Shown: piece after piece, positions 47,656 through 58,478 of the stretch
How the letters are laid out: the number at the start of each line of letters is the position of its first letter
How positions within the stretch are numbered: position 1 is the stretch's first letter
NCBI RefSeq assembly: GCF_001662075.1
Contig: NZ_LYPL01000001.1
Coordinates: 62,001 to 126,000, forward strand
Length of the DNA: 64,000 bases
Source: Rhizobium bangladeshense
Lineage (GTDB): Bacteria > Pseudomonadota > Alphaproteobacteria > Rhizobiales > Rhizobiaceae
Direction of reading: 5' to 3'
Made by a program: the position numbers and the translations under genes
Notes under the pieces: generated by a model
What the model saw: the letters and a program-made list of their open reading frames with translations, nothing else
What the model was told of the DNA's origin: nothing
Databases searched by the model: none

Positions 47656-48744
47656 TCATTTCCGGTAGGTGTGGCCGCTCGCATCGAAGAGATGCAGCTT
47701 CTGCCGGTCGGCGGCAAAGCGCATCCTCTGGCCCTTATGGACATCGTAAATACCGGGCAGTTTGACGACGATCGGCTCGCCGGGGACCAGGCCTTCGATG
47801 TAAAGCAGCGTCACTTCGCCGAGCGCTTCGACGATCGAGACCTCGCCCTCGAAAACATAGTCGGCACCGTCTGCGATCCTCAGATCTTCTGGGCGAACAC
47901 CGAAGCTCGCCTGCTTGCCCTTCTCGGACGAGTCGGTCGCCACATCGAGCGTGACCGACATGCCGCCGGTCAGCGTCACGGTCGTCTGGCTGCCGGTGCC
48001 TGATATCGTCGCCGGGATGATGTTCATGGCCGGCGAGCCGATGAATTTCGCCACAAAGAGGTTGGCCGGGCGCTCATAGAGTTCCAGCGGCGCGCCGACC
48101 TGCTCGATATTGCCGGCGGAAAGCACGACGATGCGGTCGGCAAGCGTCATCGCCTCGACCTGGTCGTGGGTGACGTAGATCATTGTCGTATCGGCCATCT
48201 GCTCGTTGAGGCGGGCGATCTCGATGCGGGTCGCGACGCGCAACGCAGCATCGAGGTTCGACAGCGGCTCGTCGAACAGGAAGACCTTGGGGTCGCGGCA
48301 GATGGCCCGGCCGATCGCCACGCGCTGACGCTGGCCGCCCGAAAGCGCCTTCGGCAGGCGGTCGAGATATTTGCTCAGCTGCAGGCTGTCGGCCGCCGCC
48401 CGCACGCGCCGATCGATCTCCTGCTTGCTTTCGCCGGCGATCTTCATGCCGAAGGCCATGTTGTCGTAGACGGTCATGTGGGGATAGAGCGCGTAGGACT
48501 GGAAGACCATGGCAATGCCGCGCTTCGACGGCGGCACGTCATTGACCAGTTGGCCGTCGATATACATCTCGCCGCCGGTGATCGCCTCGAGACCGGCGAT
48601 CATGCGCAGAAGCGTGGATTTGCCGCAGCCGGACGGACCGACAAAGACGATGAATTCGCCCTGCTTGATATCGAGGTCGATGCCGTGGAGAACGTCCACG
48701 GAACCGTAGGATTTGCGAATATCCTTCAGCGTCAGTCCAGTCAT
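47656..48744 (-). CDS. aglK: Alpha-glucoside ABC transporter ATP-binding protein AglK
   Basis: 362 residues of the MalK/UgpC type. Walker A GPSGCGKST is near 37-45, with signature LSGGQRQRVA, Walker B VFLFDEPLSNLDA and the switch in YVTHDQVEAMT. The C-terminal TOBE/regulatory domain contains FGVRPEDLRIAD. It energises AglFG. The order aglE-F-G-A-K behind a divergent LacI-type gene equals the S. meliloti agl operon. It is the last gene, 21 bp after aglA. No convincing terminator is seen downstream, only an imperfect hairpin near 47601-47630. Confidence 0.93.
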   Translation of the reverse strand: MTGLTLKDIRKSYGSVDVLHGIDLDIKQGEFIVFVGPSGCGKSTLLRMIAGLEAITGGEMYIDGQLVNDVPPSKRGIAMVFQSYALYPHMTVYDNMAFGMKIAGESKQEIDRRVRAAADSLQLSKYLDRLPKALSGGQRQRVAIGRAICRDPKVFLFDEPLSNLDAALRVATRIEIARLNEQMADTTMIYVTHDQVEAMTLADRIVVLSAGNIEQVGAPLELYERPANLFVAKFIGSPAMNIIPATISGTGSQTTVTLTGGMSVTLDVATDSSEKGKQASFGVRPEDLRIADGADYVFEGEVSIVEALGEVTLLYIEGLVPGEPIVVKLPGIYDVHKGQRMRFAADRQKLHLFDASGHTYRK

Positions 48745-48765
48745 GTCTCTCTCCCCTCCTGATCC

Positions 48766-50418
<1,653 letters not shown>

Positions 50419-50452
50419 GGAATATCCTGTCTGAAGTCACGTTCGAAAATGG

Positions 50453-51616
50453 TCAGCCGCCCTTGACCGAGCCCGCCAGCAGACCACGCACCAGATAGCG
50501 CTGCAGCCCGAAGAAGACGAGCAGCGGCACGATAATGGTGACGAAGGCCGACGCCGTCAAAATCTCCCAATTGCCGCCGCGCGAGCCGAGCAGCGCGTTC
50601 AGGCTGCCGGTCAGCACGAGGTGGTCCTTGTCGGTGCCGAGGAAGACCATGGCGACGAGCAGGTCGTTCCACACCCACAGGAACTGGAAGATGGCGAAAG
50701 AGGCGAGTGCCGGGAAGGACAGAGGCAAAACGATGCGGGTAAAGATCTCGAAGTCGCTCGCACCGTCGACACGGGCGGATTCGATAATCTCCTTCGGCAG
50801 GCCGGCAATATAGGCCCGCAGCAGAAAGATGGCGAGCGGCATGCCAAAGGCGGTATGGGCAAGCCAGATGCCGGGATAGGTCTTCGACGGCTGGCCCAGC
50901 ATGTTGCCCACTTCATTATAGAGGCGCAGCAGCGGGATCAGCGACATCTGCAGCGGCACGACGATGAGGCCGACGACGAGCGCAATCAGCAGCGCGCGGC
51001 CAGGAAAGTCCATCCAGCTCAGGGCATAGGCGGCGAAAGCGGCAATCAGGATCGGGATGATCGTCGCCGGGATCGTCACGGTCAGCGAATTGATGAAGGA
51101 CTGGCCGATGCCCTCGCCGGTCAGAACCGTGTTGTAGTTCTGCAGCGTGAATTCCGGCGGCGCCGAGACGGAGACATAGATACGCCGCGGCCTTTCGTCG
51201 GGCGAGAAGGCGGCGTTCTTCATGTAGCGGTAGCTGCCGTCGCTGTTGATCAGCAGGCTTTCGCCATCGCCGAGATCGGCCGTCTGGCCGGCCTCGAAGG
51301 CCGCCGGCTGCTGCACGCGATTGCCGAAGGCCTTTACCGAGCGGCCGGTCTGTCCTTCCAGCACATTGCCCGAAATGACGTAGGTAGCGCCTTCCTGCTT
51401 TTGCTGGTCCGGCGTACCGAGGCGCACGGCGACCGTCTGCGTCGAGCCGACGAAGGACGTCCACCAGCCGGACACAACGATCTGATCCTTGTCGCGCAGG
51501 GCGCTGACGAAGATACCGAGCGTCGGGATGAGCCAGATGATGACGATCAGGAGAACCGCAAGGTGAACGAAGAGGCGGGCGGGACCGATCTTGAAGTAGC
51601 TTCCGACAGCGGTCAT
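50453..51616 (-). CDS. aglG: Alpha-glucoside ABC transporter permease AglG
   Basis: 387 residues, longer than usual MalG-type permeases (about 280-300) because of a periplasmic insertion of about 130 residues between TM1 (about 14-36) and the core helices (from about 185). The insertion contains SGWWTSFVGSTQTVAVRLG and SLLINSDGSYRYMKNAAF. The EAA loop is EIIESARVDGASDFEIFTRI near 290-310. The insertion is also known for AglG of rhizobia and resembles the P2-loop expansion of MalF, but on the other subunit. It starts one base after the aglF stop. Confidence 0.92.
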   Translation of the reverse strand: MTAVGSYFKIGPARLFVHLAVLLIVIIWLIPTLGIFVSALRDKDQIVVSGWWTSFVGSTQTVAVRLGTPDQQKQEGATYVISGNVLEGQTGRSVKAFGNRVQQPAAFEAGQTADLGDGESLLINSDGSYRYMKNAAFSPDERPRRIYVSVSAPPEFTLQNYNTVLTGEGIGQSFINSLTVTIPATIIPILIAAFAAYALSWMDFPGRALLIALVVGLIVVPLQMSLIPLLRLYNEVGNMLGQPSKTYPGIWLAHTAFGMPLAIFLLRAYIAGLPKEIIESARVDGASDFEIFTRIVLPLSFPALASFAIFQFLWVWNDLLVAMVFLGTDKDHLVLTGSLNALLGSRGGNWEILTASAFVTIIVPLLVFFGLQRYLVRGLLAGSVKGG

Positions 51617-51617
51617 C

Positions 51618-52631
51618 TCAATGGCCCTTCAGTTCGCGGTTGGCGCGGCGCACGTTCCACACCATGATCGGCGTGACGGCGAGCATGATGATGATGGCGA
51701 TGACGGCGCTTCGGCCGGAATCGCCGCCGCCGCGGAACATCCAGTCGAACATCAGGTTCGCCAGGACCATCGTCTGCCACTGGCCGTTGGTCATGGTCAG
51801 GACGATATCGAAGACCTTCAGGACGAGGATGGTAATCGTCGTCCAGACGACGGCGATGGTGCCCCAGACCTGCGGCACCATGATGCGCCAGAATATCTGC
51901 CAGCCGTTGGCGCCATCGATGACGGCGGCCTCGATCGTCTCCTCGGGGATGCCGCGTAGGGCCGCCGACAGGATGACCATGGCAAAACCGGTCTGGATCC
52001 AGATCAGGATGACCATCAGGAAGAAATTGTTCCAGAAGGGGACTGAGATCCACACCTCAGGCGTGCCGCCGAAGAGCTGGACGATGGCGTTCAGGAGGCC
52101 GATCTGGACATCGTTGCCGCCGCGATATTCATAGATGAATTTCCAGATGACCGAGGCGCCGACGAAGGAGATCGCCATCGGCATGAAGACAATGCTCTTG
52201 GCGATATTGCCCCACCAGATGCGATCGGTCATGACAGCGATGACCAGGCCGAAGAAGGTGCAGGCGGCCGGCACGACGGCGAGCCAGAGGATGTTGTTGA
52301 AGATCGACTGGCGGAATTCGCGGTCGCCGATCGCCCATTTATAGTTGGCGAGGCCGACGAACTGCAGACCGGCGCGGTCGTAGAAGGAAAGAATGAAGGT
52401 CGCAACGACCGGATAGACGAGGTAGACGAAGAGCAGGAAGAGCGCCGGCCCGAGGAACAGCCACGGCCTGATGACCGCGCGGCGATTGAGATTGCGCGAT
52501 GCGGCGCGAATGTCGCCATCCTTCACCGGCAGGGCCAGATCCAGAAGCTTGTTGGAAAAATAGAAATAGGCCGAGCACGCAAAAACGGCGACGACCACGA
52601 CGCCCAAAGCGGACACTATCTGCGACAGCAT
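51618..52631 (-). CDS. aglF: Alpha-glucoside ABC transporter permease AglF
   Basis: 337 residues with an N-terminal helix (about 5-25), a cytosolic linker, then the MalF-type core with six helices. RPWLFLGPALFLLFVYLVYP starts the core, and the EAA loop near 228-248 reads EETIEAAVIDGANGWQIFWRI. It forms the channel with AglG. The 186-bp gap upstream of it holds the aglE hairpins. Confidence 0.92.
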   Translation of the reverse strand: MLSQIVSALGVVVVAVFACSAYFYFSNKLLDLALPVKDGDIRAASRNLNRRAVIRPWLFLGPALFLLFVYLVYPVVATFILSFYDRAGLQFVGLANYKWAIGDREFRQSIFNNILWLAVVPAACTFFGLVIAVMTDRIWWGNIAKSIVFMPMAISFVGASVIWKFIYEYRGGNDVQIGLLNAIVQLFGGTPEVWISVPFWNNFFLMVILIWIQTGFAMVILSAALRGIPEETIEAAVIDGANGWQIFWRIMVPQVWGTIAVVWTTITILVLKVFDIVLTMTNGQWQTMVLANLMFDWMFRGGGDSGRSAVIAIIIMLAVTPIMVWNVRRANRELKGH

Positions 52632-52743
52632 TTCGTCCCTCCCCTGCTTCCCCTGATCTTATTCCGACCGGCTTTCATTCTGACGGGCCAACGCCGGTCA
52701 CCGTCAATCCACTTGTATAGTCCACTCACAATATATCCTGCGA

Positions 52744-52801
52744 TGGCCGGGCTGCGCATGAGCCCGGCCACTCAGGCAGGTCATGCCGCCGGCAAGCCGG
52801 C
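52744..52801 (-). terminator. aglE-aglF intergenic hairpins
   Basis: A perfect 10-bp stem (TGGCCGGGCT / AGCCCGGCCA, 52744-52770, 7-nt loop) followed by a second GC-rich inverted repeat (GCCGCCGGC / GCCGGCGAC, 52785-52804 region). Both lie in the aglE 3' untranslated gap with no T-tract, as expected of stabilising hairpins after a binding-protein gene. Confidence 0.65.
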
Positions 52802-52817
52802 GACAAATTTTGGAAGA

Positions 52818-54179
52818 TTACTTGATGCCGTCCCAGGCGCTCTGGATTTCGCTGGCGGCTTCCTCGGCGGACTTGCCGCCGACGAAATCGACCATGCCGG
52901 TCCAGAAGGCGCCGGCACCGATCTTGCCCGGCATCAGGTCCGAACCGTCGAAGCGGAAGGTGGTGGCGGAGGTCAGGATCTCGCCTTCCTTCTTCATCTG
53001 CGGATTGGCATAGGCGTCGACGCTGACGCCCTTATACGGCGTCAGGAAGCTCGACTGCGCCATCCACACTTCATGCGCGATCGGGGTCTTCAGGAAGTCG
53101 ATGAAGGCGCGGGCCGTCTTCGAGTCCTTGGCGATCGAAACCAGCGTGCCGGCACCGAGCACCGGCTTGCCGAGTTCGGGATGCGAAGCATAGGTCGGCA
53201 TGTAGAAGAAGTCGGCATCCTGGCCGAGCTTCGTGCCCTCGGGGAAGAAGGACGGAATGAACGAGGCCTGATGGTGCATGTAGCACTTCGGCGGAACGGA
53301 GAAGAGGCCCTTCGGGCTGTCACGGAAATCGGTCGAAGCCACGGCCGCGACGCCGCCATTGACGTATTTCTCGTTCTTGGCGAACTTGCCGAATTCGTCG
53401 ATTGCGGCAACGACGGCCGGATCGGTGAACTTCAGCTCGTTGGTCGTCCACTTGTCATAGGCTTCCGGCGGCTGCATGCGCAGCATGATATCCTCGACCC
53501 AGTCGGTCGCTGGCCAGCCGGTGGCGCCGCCGGAACCGAGACCGATGCACCAGGGAACGCCGCCATCCTTGACGATCTGGTCGGTCAGGGCATGCAGCTC
53601 TTCCATTGTCGTCGGGATCTTGTAGCCGGCTTCCTCGAAATTCTCCGGAACGTACCAGACCAGCGATTTCACGTCAGCCTTGTAAGGAAAGGCGTAGAAG
53701 GCTTCCTTGCCGTCCTTGCCCTTGTAAGTGCCGTAACCGACCCAGCTGTCGCCGGCACCGTAATTGTCCTTGAGCCACTTGGAGTTGTCTTCGCCGAGCG
53801 GCGTCAGGAATCCCTTGCCGGCGAGGTCGGCCAGGAGGCCCGGCTGCGGCAGAATGGCAATATTCGGCGGCGAGCCCGCCTGCGTGTCGATGACGATCTG
53901 CTGCTCGTAGTTTTCGGAAGAGGAATATTTCGCCTCGATGCCGGTGGCTTCGGTGAAATAGGCAAGAACGCTCATGAAGAACGCCTCGTCCTCGCCGCGC
54001 CACGGCCCGAAGATCGTCAGGGGCTGACCCTTCAAATCGGCATGCGCGGCCTTGAATTCGTCATAGCTTTTCCAGTTGAACTTGGGATCTTCTCCCGGGG
54101 CAAATTTCAGATCGGCCGCGGACGCAGCGCCGGCAAAAAGCGCCGCAACGGCAACGCCCACCAAAAACGACTTTTTCAT
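52818..54179 (-). CDS. aglE: Periplasmic alpha-glucoside-binding protein AglE
   Basis: 453 residues with a 21-residue signal peptide (MKKSFLVGVAVAALFAGAASA). The family SBP_bac_1 features include GPWRGEDEAFFMSVLAYFTEATG near 58-80 and aromatic clusters such as YVPENFEEAGYKIPTT. It binds alpha-glucosides in the periplasm. First gene of aglEFGAK. A perfect LacI-type operator lies 58 bp upstream of its start, so AglR probably represses it in the absence of sugar. Confidence 0.93.
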   Translation of the reverse strand: MKKSFLVGVAVAALFAGAASAADLKFAPGEDPKFNWKSYDEFKAAHADLKGQPLTIFGPWRGEDEAFFMSVLAYFTEATGIEAKYSSSENYEQQIVIDTQAGSPPNIAILPQPGLLADLAGKGFLTPLGEDNSKWLKDNYGAGDSWVGYGTYKGKDGKEAFYAFPYKADVKSLVWYVPENFEEAGYKIPTTMEELHALTDQIVKDGGVPWCIGLGSGGATGWPATDWVEDIMLRMQPPEAYDKWTTNELKFTDPAVVAAIDEFGKFAKNEKYVNGGVAAVASTDFRDSPKGLFSVPPKCYMHHQASFIPSFFPEGTKLGQDADFFYMPTYASHPELGKPVLGAGTLVSIAKDSKTARAFIDFLKTPIAHEVWMAQSSFLTPYKGVSVDAYANPQMKKEGEILTSATTFRFDGSDLMPGKIGAGAFWTGMVDFVGGKSAEEAASEIQSAWDGIK

Positions 54180-54236
54180 GTGATCAACCTCCCATCACAA
54201 TCCCAACCCGCGCCGAATTCTCCGCAAAAGGAAATT

Positions 54237-54250
54237 TCAAAGCGCTTTGA
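54237..54250. promoter_or_regulatory. LacI-type operator upstream of aglE
   Basis: A perfect 14-bp palindrome TCAAAGCGCTTTGA, the expected kind of site for a LacI-family repressor with a central CG, 58 bp upstream of the aglE start in the aglE-aglR divergent region. Confidence 0.75.
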
Positions 54251-54399
54251 CACCCAACTCATTTAACTTCCAGTGGAATGGAGTCAAGTCAATTCGCGAA
54301 AACTCGCCATAAACACGCGGGATATCGCAGCGCAACGGCGCCTATCCGGGAATATGGAGCGATTTTTCTTGAGTCAAGCGCGCGAGATGCTACATAATT

Positions 54400-54412
54400 G
54401 AAAGCGCTTTGG
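54400..54412. promoter_or_regulatory. Second LacI-type operator upstream of aglR
   Basis: GAAAGCGCTTTGG shares the AAAGCGCTTT core with the aglE operator, 161 bp away and 66 bp upstream of the aglR start. The pair could allow looping and AglR autoregulation. Confidence 0.7.
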
Positions 54413-54477
54413 ATGCCATTGGGAGGCGGCAGGCCTTTTGGAGCGGCCGAAGGGCGGGCCGGGAGGAAGCATAACAG

Positions 54478-55500
54478 GTGAATCTCAAACAGCTATCGGA
54501 ATTGCTCGGGCTGTCGCAGACGACGGTGAGCCGAGCGCTCAACGGCTATCCCGAGGTCAATGAAGCGACCCGGGAGCGCGTGCTCCAGGCCGTCAAGGAA
54601 ACGGGGTACCGGCCCAATAAGGCAGCTCAGCGGCTTGCGACTGGCAAGGCAGGCTCGATCGGCCTGGTCATGCCGACGGCGCCCGGCCACCAGTCCGACG
54701 TGCATTTCGGCGAATTCCTGGCCGGACTCGGCGAGGAAGCCGTGCGTCACGATTTCCATTTCGTCATCATGCCGGCCGATCCTGACGACGAGGTGGCAGC
54801 ACTCCGGCGGCTTGCGATCAGCGGCAATGTCGATGCACTGTTCGTCGCCTATATGCGCGGCCACGATCCGCGGCTCGCCATGCTGAAATCGCTCTCCATG
54901 CCCTATGTCGTGCATGGCCGTTCCTTCGGCGCGGAGCCGGATTATCCCTATCTCGACATCGACAATGAAGGCGCCTTCTACGACGCGACCCGGCTGCTGT
55001 TGCAGCTCGGCCACACGCGCTTTGCGCTCATGAACGGGCCGACGCATCTCGATTTCGCCATCCGCAGAAGGAATGGCGTCATCGCGGCCCTTGCCGAACG
55101 CGGCCTGACGCTTGAGGAGGACTGCGTGAGCCACGCGCTGATGACCGACGAACAGGGCCTTCTGGCGATGGAACGCTTCCTGCAACTGCCGCAGCGGCCG
55201 ACCGCGATCCTATGCTCCAGCACGGTCATGGCGCTGGGCGCGATCCGCGCGGTTAACCAGGCGGGATTGCGGCTCGGCGAGGACATTTCGCTGATCGCCC
55301 ATGACGACGTGCTGCCGCTCTTGAAGCCGGAAAGCTTCTCCGTGCCGCTGACGACCACACGCTCCTCGCTCAGGGCCGCCGGCGCCCGCATCGCCCAGCG
55401 GTTGATCGGCACCGTGAAACAGGCCGGCCCCTTCCCCGAGCAGGAACTCTGGAAGACCGAACTGATCGTCAGGGCCTCGACCGGCCCCGCCCCCAGTTAA
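54478..55500 (+). CDS. aglR: LacI-family repressor AglR
   Basis: 340 residues with a GTG start at 54478 following GGGAGGAAG. The LacI headpiece is complete: LKQLSELLGLSQTTVSRALNGYPEVNEATRERV, then GYRPNKAAQRLATG with the hinge helix. (Written in two parts: LKQLSELLGLSQTTVSRALN and GYPEVNEATRERV.) The effector domain follows from SIGLVMPT. It is divergent from aglEFGAK and flanked by two palindromic operators, so negative control of alpha-glucoside uptake and its own synthesis is the clear inference. Confidence 0.92.
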   Translation: MNLKQLSELLGLSQTTVSRALNGYPEVNEATRERVLQAVKETGYRPNKAAQRLATGKAGSIGLVMPTAPGHQSDVHFGEFLAGLGEEAVRHDFHFVIMPADPDDEVAALRRLAISGNVDALFVAYMRGHDPRLAMLKSLSMPYVVHGRSFGAEPDYPYLDIDNEGAFYDATRLLLQLGHTRFALMNGPTHLDFAIRRRNGVIAALAERGLTLEEDCVSHALMTDEQGLLAMERFLQLPQRPTAILCSSTVMALGAIRAVNQAGLRLGEDISLIAHDDVLPLLKPESFSVPLTTTRSSLRAAGARIAQRLIGTVKQAGPFPEQELWKTELIVRASTGPAPS

Positions 55501-55512
55501 CACCAGTCCGTC

Positions 55513-56412
55513 TCAAAACTGCGGCGGCGTCTGCCCCGCGGCCCGGTGGGCGGCGATGACGGTATTGGCCATCAGCATGGCGATGGTCATCGGCCCGACC
55601 CCGCCGGGAACCGGGGTGATGGTGCTGGCGATAGCAGAGACCTCGGCGAAGGCAACGTCGCCGACAAGCCGGGTCTTGCCCTCGCCCCTGTCGGGAGCCG
55701 GCACACGATTGATGCCGACATCGATGACCGTCGCACCCGGCTTGACCCAATCGGCCTTGACCATCTCAGGCCGCCCAACGGCAGCCACCAGAATATCGGC
55801 ATTGCGGCAGACCTCGGCGAGGTTCTTCGTTCTCGAATGGGCCATCGTCACTGTCGCATTGGCATTGAGCAGCAATTGCGCCATCGGCTTGCCGAACAGG
55901 TTCGAACGGCCGATGACGACGGCATTGAGGCCCGAGAGATCCTCGCCATGGGTGCGCCGGACGAAGACCATGGCGCCGGCCGGCGTGCAGGAGACCAGTC
56001 CGGTCTTCAGGTCGCCGGTGGCGAGCTTGCCGGCGTTGACGACGCTCAAGCCATCGACATCCTTTTCCGGCAGGATCGACTGGATGATCGGCTCGCTGTC
56101 GAGCGGCTTCGGCAAGGGCAACTGCACCAGGATGCCGTGGATCGACGGATCGGCGTTGAGGCTGGCAACGAGCGCCGCCAGCTCCTCCTGCCTGGTCTCG
56201 GCCGGCAACGTGTGCTGCACGGACTTGAAGCCGCATTCCTTGGCCATGCGGCCCTTGGAGCCGACATAGGCGTGGCTTGCCGGATCGTCGCCGACGATGA
56301 TGACGGCCAGGCCGGTGGTAACGCCGCTGCTCTTTTCCAGCGCCGCTGTCGCACTCTTGACCGTCTGAATGACTGATGCAGCTACGTTCTTGCCGTCGAT
56401 TACTGTCGCCAC
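55513..56412 (-). CDS. folD: Bifunctional methylenetetrahydrofolate dehydrogenase/cyclohydrolase FolD
   Basis: 299 residues from the GTG at 56412 (GGAGAGACGC site), where the family N-terminus [13 protein letters not shown] begins; an ATG nine codons upstream adds residues not found in the family. The catalytic lysine is in [16 protein letters not shown], the substrate region in ILVQLPLPK, and the cofactor motif in [26 protein letters not shown] is the C-terminal signature. It interconverts methylene- and formyl-tetrahydrofolate in one-carbon metabolism. It converges on aglR with a 12-bp gap. Confidence 0.95.
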   Translation of the reverse strand: MATVIDGKNVAASVIQTVKSATAALEKSSGVTTGLAVIIVGDDPASHAYVGSKGRMAKECGFKSVQHTLPAETRQEELAALVASLNADPSIHGILVQLPLPKPLDSEPIIQSILPEKDVDGLSVVNAGKLATGDLKTGLVSCTPAGAMVFVRRTHGEDLSGLNAVVIGRSNLFGKPMAQLLLNANATVTMAHSRTKNLAEVCRNADILVAAVGRPEMVKADWVKPGATVIDVGINRVPAPDRGEGKTRLVGDVAFAEVSAIASTITPVPGGVGPMTIAMLMANTVIAAHRAAGQTPPQF

Positions 56413-56533
56413 GCGTCTCTCCGCCCTGTTTCGGGCCAATCTATTGATAGTTGACGAGCGTCAAATGCCCGCTAACGCCCTATCCTGTCGGAAAGCGGCA
56501 AGGCAATATCAAACTTGCAAGGAAATGTTGGGT

Positions 56534-58294
56534 TCAGCGCAGCGGCTGCCGTGCTTCCATCACGTGAAGTCGAAGCCGGTCGCGCAGGCCGGAGATTTCG
56601 GACCGCAGCACCTCCATCTCGTCGGACGCCGCCGGGGCTGACGCGGGCGCCGGCGAAGAGGTGAGCGAAGGCGGCGCCGGCATTTCCTCGCTTGCGGAAG
56701 CCGCGGAGGATTTGCGCCGGAACAGCAGGAGGGTGAGGCCGAGACCGATCGAAAGGCCTGTCGCGGCCCCGGCCAGCACGCGGCCGAACAGACCATTCGT
56801 TCCCGGCACCGCCGCCACAAGCGGCGGTTTCAGGACGGTCAAATGGCCGTCATCGCCTCCCGATGTCGGCGCCGTCTCTTCCAGGCGGGAGCGCGCGGCA
56901 TTCGTCTTTTCGCGCAGCTCGGTCAGCCGAGACAGATCGACGCCGGTATCCCGGCTCTGGGCGATCAGCGTGTTGCGGCGATCGTTCAGGCCCTTGCGCA
57001 CATCGACCGCAGCCTTGGCGGCGGCGTTGGCGAACTGGGCCAGACGGGCAAGCTCCTTGCCCATGTTGTCCTTGAGTCCTTCCGCTTCAGCCTGCTGCTG
57101 CAGCAGGCGCGGATGACGCGGGCCAAGCTCTGCCGAAAGCTGCGCCAGTGTCGTCCTGGCGACGGCATATTTGTCGCGCCAATCCTGCAGCGCCGGCGAG
57201 AGCATATCGGAGGGGAGCGATCCATCCAGTACGCCCGCGAGTTTTGCCGCCTTCAGCCCGTCGGCCCGCGCCTTGGCGGCGAGGATATTCTGATCGGCCT
57301 GTTTCAGATCGGCATCGAGCGCGTCGATCTGGCGGCGAAGATCGATCGCCACCTTGACGTTACCCTCGCCGCTTTTGGCCGTGAAGGCGGCAAGCTCCGC
57401 CTTCGCCTCGTCATAGGCCTTGCGCAGCACAGTGCCGGTTTCGGCGCTCCGGCCGGGACCGCTGCCTGCCGACACCGCTTCGCCAAGCCGTGCGGCGATG
57501 CGCATGGATTTGCCGCTGTCGCCGGTCGTCACCCTGACGAGGATCGTACCGGCGGCGACATCGGGCATGATCTCGACCGCATGTTTCAGCGCCGCCTCGG
57601 CGCGCGAGGCCGGATCGGCGGCAGCACCGCTGGCCGCGAGAAGATCGAGCGCAACGCCAAGCGCATTGGCCCTGGTGCCGGCAAATTCCGGGTCGTGATC
57701 GAGTTTCAGCGCAGCGACCGTCGACGCCATCATGCGCGCCGATAACAGGCCTTTCGCCGCAGCCTGGGTGAAGGCGGCGCGGCTTGCCGCATCCGTCCTG
57801 ACCGAAAGCGTCGTCTCGGCGCGGTAGAGGGCGGGCGAGGCCGGCATCAGGGCCGGCAGGCCTGCCCCGACGACCGTGGCGGCGACGACCGTCATGGCAA
57901 GACCGAAGCGGGCGGCGTGGTGGCTGGACATTGCCCGCTGGAATCTGGCGGATTCCTCACGGATGACGGCCGGCGGTTCCGGCGGGAGCGCGGGTTTTTC
58001 GACCGCAGCGTTCGGCTCCTCATGACCGGCCGGCGCCGGCAGAAGTGCGCGGCCGACATCGTTGGCAGCCCGAAGGCGATTGCCGAGGATGGTTTCGATG
58101 CGGTCGACCAGCGGCGCAGGACGCGCCGCTATTGCGCGTTGCTCTTCCAGCGCGCGGCCAATCGCGCGCAGCAATTCGGCCTCGGGCGGCGCGATATCGG
58201 CCCCCTTCGACCGCCGGCGATAGGGGACGTCAAAGGTGCGCGGCCCCGCGGCTGCGCGATCCTGGAAGCTGTTTCTCGCCCTGATATCGTACAT
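56534..58294 (-). CDS. Wzz/GumC-like polysaccharide chain-length or export protein, atypical
   Basis: 586 residues from the ATG at 58294; a GTG three codons upstream is possible. TM1 is near 130-152 and TM2 near 502-525, enclosing a large coiled-coil periplasmic region (RETTLSVRTD-like start, ADLKQADQNILAAKARADGL, LGPRHPRLLQQQAEAEGLKD). GPRHPRLL is the GumC/ExoP-like motif. There is no C-terminal tyrosine kinase domain. The cytosolic N-terminus of about 130 residues before TM1 is unusual, since Wzz proteins normally start with TM1. The tail after TM2 is Pro/Ala-rich and ends in a short coiled coil. A WecG-type glycosyltransferase gene lies upstream, so surface polysaccharide is the likely context. 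Confidence 0.75.
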   Translation of the reverse strand: MYDIRARNSFQDRAAAGPRTFDVPYRRRSKGADIAPPEAELLRAIGRALEEQRAIAARPAPLVDRIETILGNRLRAANDVGRALLPAPAGHEEPNAAVEKPALPPEPPAVIREESARFQRAMSSHHAARFGLAMTVVAATVVGAGLPALMPASPALYRAETTLSVRTDAASRAAFTQAAAKGLLSARMMASTVAALKLDHDPEFAGTRANALGVALDLLAASGAAADPASRAEAALKHAVEIMPDVAAGTILVRVTTGDSGKSMRIAARLGEAVSAGSGPGRSAETGTVLRKAYDEAKAELAAFTAKSGEGNVKVAIDLRRQIDALDADLKQADQNILAAKARADGLKAAKLAGVLDGSLPSDMLSPALQDWRDKYAVARTTLAQLSAELGPRHPRLLQQQAEAEGLKDNMGKELARLAQFANAAAKAAVDVRKGLNDRRNTLIAQSRDTGVDLSRLTELREKTNAARSRLEETAPTSGGDDGHLTVLKPPLVAAVPGTNGLFGRVLAGAATGLSIGLGLTLLLFRRKSSAASASEEMPAPPSLTSSPAPASAPAASDEMEVLRSEISGLRDRLRLHVMEARQPLR

Positions 58295-58478
58295 TTGCGC
58301 CACATCTCATGCACATGATGGCCGAGTTCAATCATCCGCACGCGATGCAGATGATTAAACGACTCTAAATATTCATGGCAAAGAAATGGTTAACCGCGAC
58401 TGGCAAGAATTGCGGTCCGACGTCTCGAATTTGAACCGATGACGGTCTTCGCAGGTCTGGGAAACGCGCCTGGCCCGT

